NCBI GenBank assembly: GCA_002384205.1
Contig: DGBH01000154.1
Span: forward strand, 1 to 7,430
Length of the DNA stretch: 7,430 bases
Direction: 5' to 3'
Source: Bacteroidetes bacterium UBA4009
GTDB taxonomy: Bacteria > Bacteroidota > Bacteroidia > NS11-12g > UBA9320
Shown here: in pieces, positions 6,299-7,430 of the stretch
Numbering within the stretch: the stretch's first letter is position 1
Layout: every line of letters starts with the position of its first letter
Notes under the pieces: model-generated
What the model was told of the DNA's origin: nothing
Database searches by the model: none
Seen by the model: only the letters and a program-made list of their open reading frames with translations
Position numbers and translations under genes: made by a program

Positions 6299-6346
6299 TG
6301 TAGCTCCATGTAGCAGTGTGTAGCAGCATGTAGCAGTGTGTAGCAT
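6299..6346. repeat. Five TGTAGC direct repeats at exact 10-bp spacing
   Basis: TGTAGC starts at 6299, 6309, 6319, 6329 and 6339; the last four share TGTAGCA. The array can also be read as two 20-bp tandem copies (6307-6326 and 6327-6346) differing only in the last base. A run of nine Ts follows. Ten-base spacing places every copy on nearly the same face of the helix, as in iteron or regulator-binding arrays. It lies just upstream of the preferred start of the zinc-ribbon/HTH gene. Confidence 0.85.
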
Positions 6347-6366
6347 TTTTTTTTAATACGTTCTAA

Positions 6367-6419
6367 TTTTGTTGCCCACATGTCGCTCAAAATATCTGGT
6401 GTACAGATGAGCAACAAAA
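6367..6419. repeat. 9-bp inverted repeat with possible minus-strand promoter
   Basis: TTTTGTTGC (6367-6375) and GCAACAAAA (6411-6419) are perfect inverted copies separated by 35 bases. On the minus strand TTTTG, then 20 bases, then TATTTTG (complement of 6388-6394) is loosely like a Bacteroidota promoter, with one base too few in the -7 element. If real, transcription would start near 6380 and the TGTAGC array would lie in the mRNA leader. Confidence 0.35.
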
Positions 6420-6434
6420 GTGATGCAAAACGCC

Positions 6435-6453
6435 AAAAATGACGAAAAATGAC
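6435..6453. repeat. AAAAATGAC direct repeat
   Basis: AAAAATGAC occurs at 6435-6443 and again at 6445-6453, again a 10-bp period. It is part of the control region between mnmE and the integrase operon and may be a protein-binding site; alone it is weak. Confidence 0.35.
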
Positions 6454-6464
6454 CGTTGGTCTAA

Positions 6465-6496
6465 AAACCCGAAAACCCTTGACTAGCAAGGGTTTT
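6465..6496 (-). terminator. Hairpin terminator of mnmE
   Basis: AAAACCCTTG (6472-6481) and CAAGGGTTTT (6487-6496) form a perfect 10-bp stem with a five-base loop. It lies 42 bases beyond the mnmE stop on the minus strand and is followed there by TTTTCGGGTTTTT. A mnmE terminator is the simplest reading. It also argues against the long form of the neighbouring HTH gene, whose 6489 start falls inside the stem. Confidence 0.7.
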
Positions 6497-6538
6497 AGTT
6501 ATCAATGTTTGTTTTTGATTATCGTTGTTTGTATGGGT

Positions 6539-7430
6539 TTATTTGCCGATACAGAACCGAGTAAAAATAGAATCCAACACTTCATCGTTAGTCACTTCAC
6601 CAGTGATAAGTCCTAGTTGATATAGTGCGTTGCGTATGTCCAACGCAACCATGTCGCTGGTAAGACCGTGGTCTAAACCATGCAATACTTTTTGTAATGC
6701 ATCACTGCTTTTGGCTAGAGCATCGGCATGACGCGCATTGTTTACCACGGTTTCATTACCAAACTCATAGTGACTGGCTACACGCTCTAGTTCAGCTACT
6801 AGTGTTTCTATGTCTTTGTTTTTAGCAGATATAAAGACAGTATTCTCTGGCCATTCTTCTTTTGTATAAGAGCCAGATTCTGCTTTGTTAGCTACCAGTA
6901 TGGTCTGCTTTATGTGGGGAAGTGCTAGTAGTTCCTCTTTTAGTTGAGTAGGAGTGGTGATGCTGATGTCGAATAAGTAGACCAACAGCTCCGCCTTGTT
7001 AATGCTTTCTTTGGTTTTGCCTACACCTATACGCTCTATGGCATCTGTACTCTCTCGCAGCCCTGCGGTGTCTATGAGCCTAAACTGTATGCCTTTGAGC
7101 GTGAATACTTCTTCTATGGTGTCGCGTGTGGTTCCCGCTATCTCAGATACTATAGCACGTTCTTCATTCAGCAAGGCATTCAGCAACGTGCTTTTTCCTG
7201 CGTTCGGTTTTCCTGCTATCACGGTATTTATTCCGTTTTTGAGTACATTGCCTGCGGCAAAGGAACTTCGCAGTTTTTCTATTTGGGTGAGCAGTTTTAC
7301 GATAAGTGATTTTAGCCCTTCTCTATCTGCAAATTCTACATCTTCTTCCCCAAAATCATTCTCGAGTTCTATAAGTGCGGCAAAATCTATTAACTCTTGA
7401 CGCAGTAATGCTATATCTTTACTAAAACCG
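6539..7430 (-). CDS. mnmE: tRNA modification GTPase MnmE (5' partial)
   Basis: The last 296 residues of MnmE (also TrmE/ThdF), which works with MnmG to place the carboxymethylaminomethyl group on U34 of certain tRNAs. The frame is open to the window edge; the GTG at 7220 is internal. Visible in order: the helical domain with LIELENDFGEEDVEFADR, then the G domain with G1 GKPNAGKST, the TTRDT switch, G3 DTAGL and G4 NKAE (usually NKxD), then the C-terminal helical part ending FCIGK, whose cysteine belongs to the conserved CxGK motif. The N-terminal folate-binding domain lies outside the window. The 3' end is intact, so whatever inserted next to it did not harm the protein. This gene is the chromosomal anchor of the window. 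Confidence 0.97.
   Translation of the reverse strand, partial: GFSKDIALLRQELIDFAALIELENDFGEEDVEFADREGLKSLIVKLLTQIEKLRSSFAAGNVLKNGINTVIAGKPNAGKSTLLNALLNEERAIVSEIAGTTRDTIEEVFTLKGIQFRLIDTAGLRESTDAIERIGVGKTKESINKAELLVYLFDISITTPTQLKEELLALPHIKQTILVANKAESGSYTKEEWPENTVFISAKNKDIETLVAELERVASHYEFGNETVVNNARHADALAKSSDALQKVLHGLDHGLTSDMVALDIRNALYQLGLITGEVTNDEVLDSIFTRFCIGK

Noticed and set aside
6299..6346. CRISPR array
   Set aside because: Units are only 10 bp with no unique spacers, and no cas genes are present.
6996..7400. 134-codon plus-strand frame opposite mnmE
   Set aside because: Serine-rich shadow of the clearly conserved mnmE frame. The other opposite-strand frames over the integrase, ATPase, coiled-coil and RHS genes were discarded for the same reason.

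Overview
The window looks like Bacteroidota DNA, probably a Chitinophagales/Sphingobacteria-type genome. It is AT-rich, and most genes start in A/T-rich contexts without a clear Shine-Dalgarno sequence. The encoded proteins (a Bacteroidota-style RHS tip, a DUF3987 ATPase, a CTn-like tyrosine integrase, MnmE ending in CIGK) fit that phylum. It is an accessory region lying directly against the 3' end of the conserved tRNA-modification gene mnmE, which is the only clear housekeeping gene and runs off the right edge.

Bases 1-1990 hold conflict or defence cargo, partly decayed. On the plus strand there is the C-terminal tip of an RHS polymorphic toxin, then a small three-helix membrane protein that is a candidate immunity partner, then a terminator. 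Next, on the minus strand, is an XRE-type repressor gene killed by three in-frame TAA codons but with no frameshift. Back on the plus strand is a 105-residue ORF that I read as the C-terminal end of a prokaryotic Argonaute PIWI domain, cut off from the rest of its protein.

Bases 1941-6500 hold a compact minus-strand integrative module. In transcription order (right to left) it contains a zinc-ribbon/HTH protein, a tyrosine integrase with a complete catalytic set, an excisionase-like HTH protein, a DUF3987 primase/helicase-like ATPase, and an HTH-plus-coiled-coil protein with an acidic tail. It ends at a hairpin. Start/stop spacing is very tight (TAG-TT-ATG between the first two; ATGA overlap between the third and fourth), suggesting two operons. 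No relaxase, capsid or transfer gene is visible, so the module resembles the integration/replication half of a mobilizable element or satellite whose other end is not in view.

Bases 6289-6538, between the module and mnmE, hold most of the unexplained structure: five TGTAGC repeats at exact 10-bp spacing, a 9-bp inverted repeat, a 9-bp direct repeat, and a perfect hairpin that probably terminates mnmE. This is the best candidate for the element's end and control region. The integrase, the two HTH proteins and these sites would together govern integration and excision, the ATPase and coiled-coil protein possibly replication, and the left-hand genes would be cargo or older debris. The element's borders are not demonstrated, because I found no duplicated attachment site within the window.
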